Source: Balanoglossus misakiensis
Lineage: Eukaryota; Hemichordata
Reading direction: 5' to 3'
DNA: 64,000 bases
Assembly: GCA_040954595.2 (NCBI GenBank)
Contig: CM082586.2
Location: 6,386,001 to 6,450,000 of the forward strand
The notes beneath the pieces are model-generated. The model was not told the DNA's origin. It saw only the letters and a program-made list of their open reading frames with translations, and did no database searches. Of the stretch, positions 63,840-64,000 are shown piece after piece. Both the position numbers and the translations under genes were made by a program. Numbering within the stretch: the stretch's first letter is position 1; every line of letters begins with the position of its first letter.

Positions 63840-64000
63840 GTAAGTAAGGCATGAATTGGTTCAATCTCTGTTATCCAGACCCCAAATTGAGGCTACCGAG
63901 ATCCAAGATCTGTGTCGCCCACTTGGTTGTGACTGCTTGGCTTACTGTAAAACACTTTATTTTTGCGAGTTAAAATATTCGCGATATTGAGAGAGGACAC

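Overview
The window is animal nuclear DNA. It has many GT-AG introns, mosaic extracellular domains of metazoan type, and peroxisomal acyl-CoA oxidase (ACOX) genes with about 14 small exons. Compact introns, small hairpin elements and gene content suggest an invertebrate deuterostome such as a lancelet. The species is an inference. No rRNA, tRNA, CRISPR array or bacterial-type operon was seen.

The left two thirds (259-43770, + strand) is the 3' part of one enormous gene. Twenty-two exons join in frame to 12,454 residues, and the gene continues upstream of the window. From N to C terminus the product has: at least 11 copies of a ~415-residue repeat that alternates a beta-rich segment with a Gly-rich segment; about 11 copies of a ~130-residue cluster of tenascin-like EGF modules; one FGY..N / GQP..F.PG domain; nine copies of a ~620-residue unit (EGF pair, VWD-like, LamG-like, C8-like); a single transmembrane helix; and a ~390-residue cytoplasmic tail rich in Ser/Pro with a strongly basic patch. 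It looks like a giant single-pass adhesion or matrix receptor. I cannot assign it to a named family.

A ~3.1 kb gene-poor interval (43771-46899) separates it from a cluster of three ACOX genes. ACOX-A (46900-52492, - strand) and ACOX-B (52879-58504, + strand) lie head to head, 386 bp apart. They form a large inverted duplication: thirteen of fourteen exons have identical lengths and parts of several introns are also alike. Both end in the peroxisomal targeting tripeptide AKL. A DR1 element of the PPAR/RXR/HNF4 type lies in the shared promoter, 13 bp upstream of the ACOX-A start codon. ACOX-C (59652 to beyond the window end, + strand) is a more diverged tandem paralogue. It carries two consecutive versions of exon 7 of equal length and phase, separated by only 48 bp, which looks like a mutually exclusive exon pair.

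Several small non-autonomous inverted-repeat elements sit in the ACOX introns. Two of them are present in only one arm of the ACOX-A/B duplication, giving filled and empty site comparisons.
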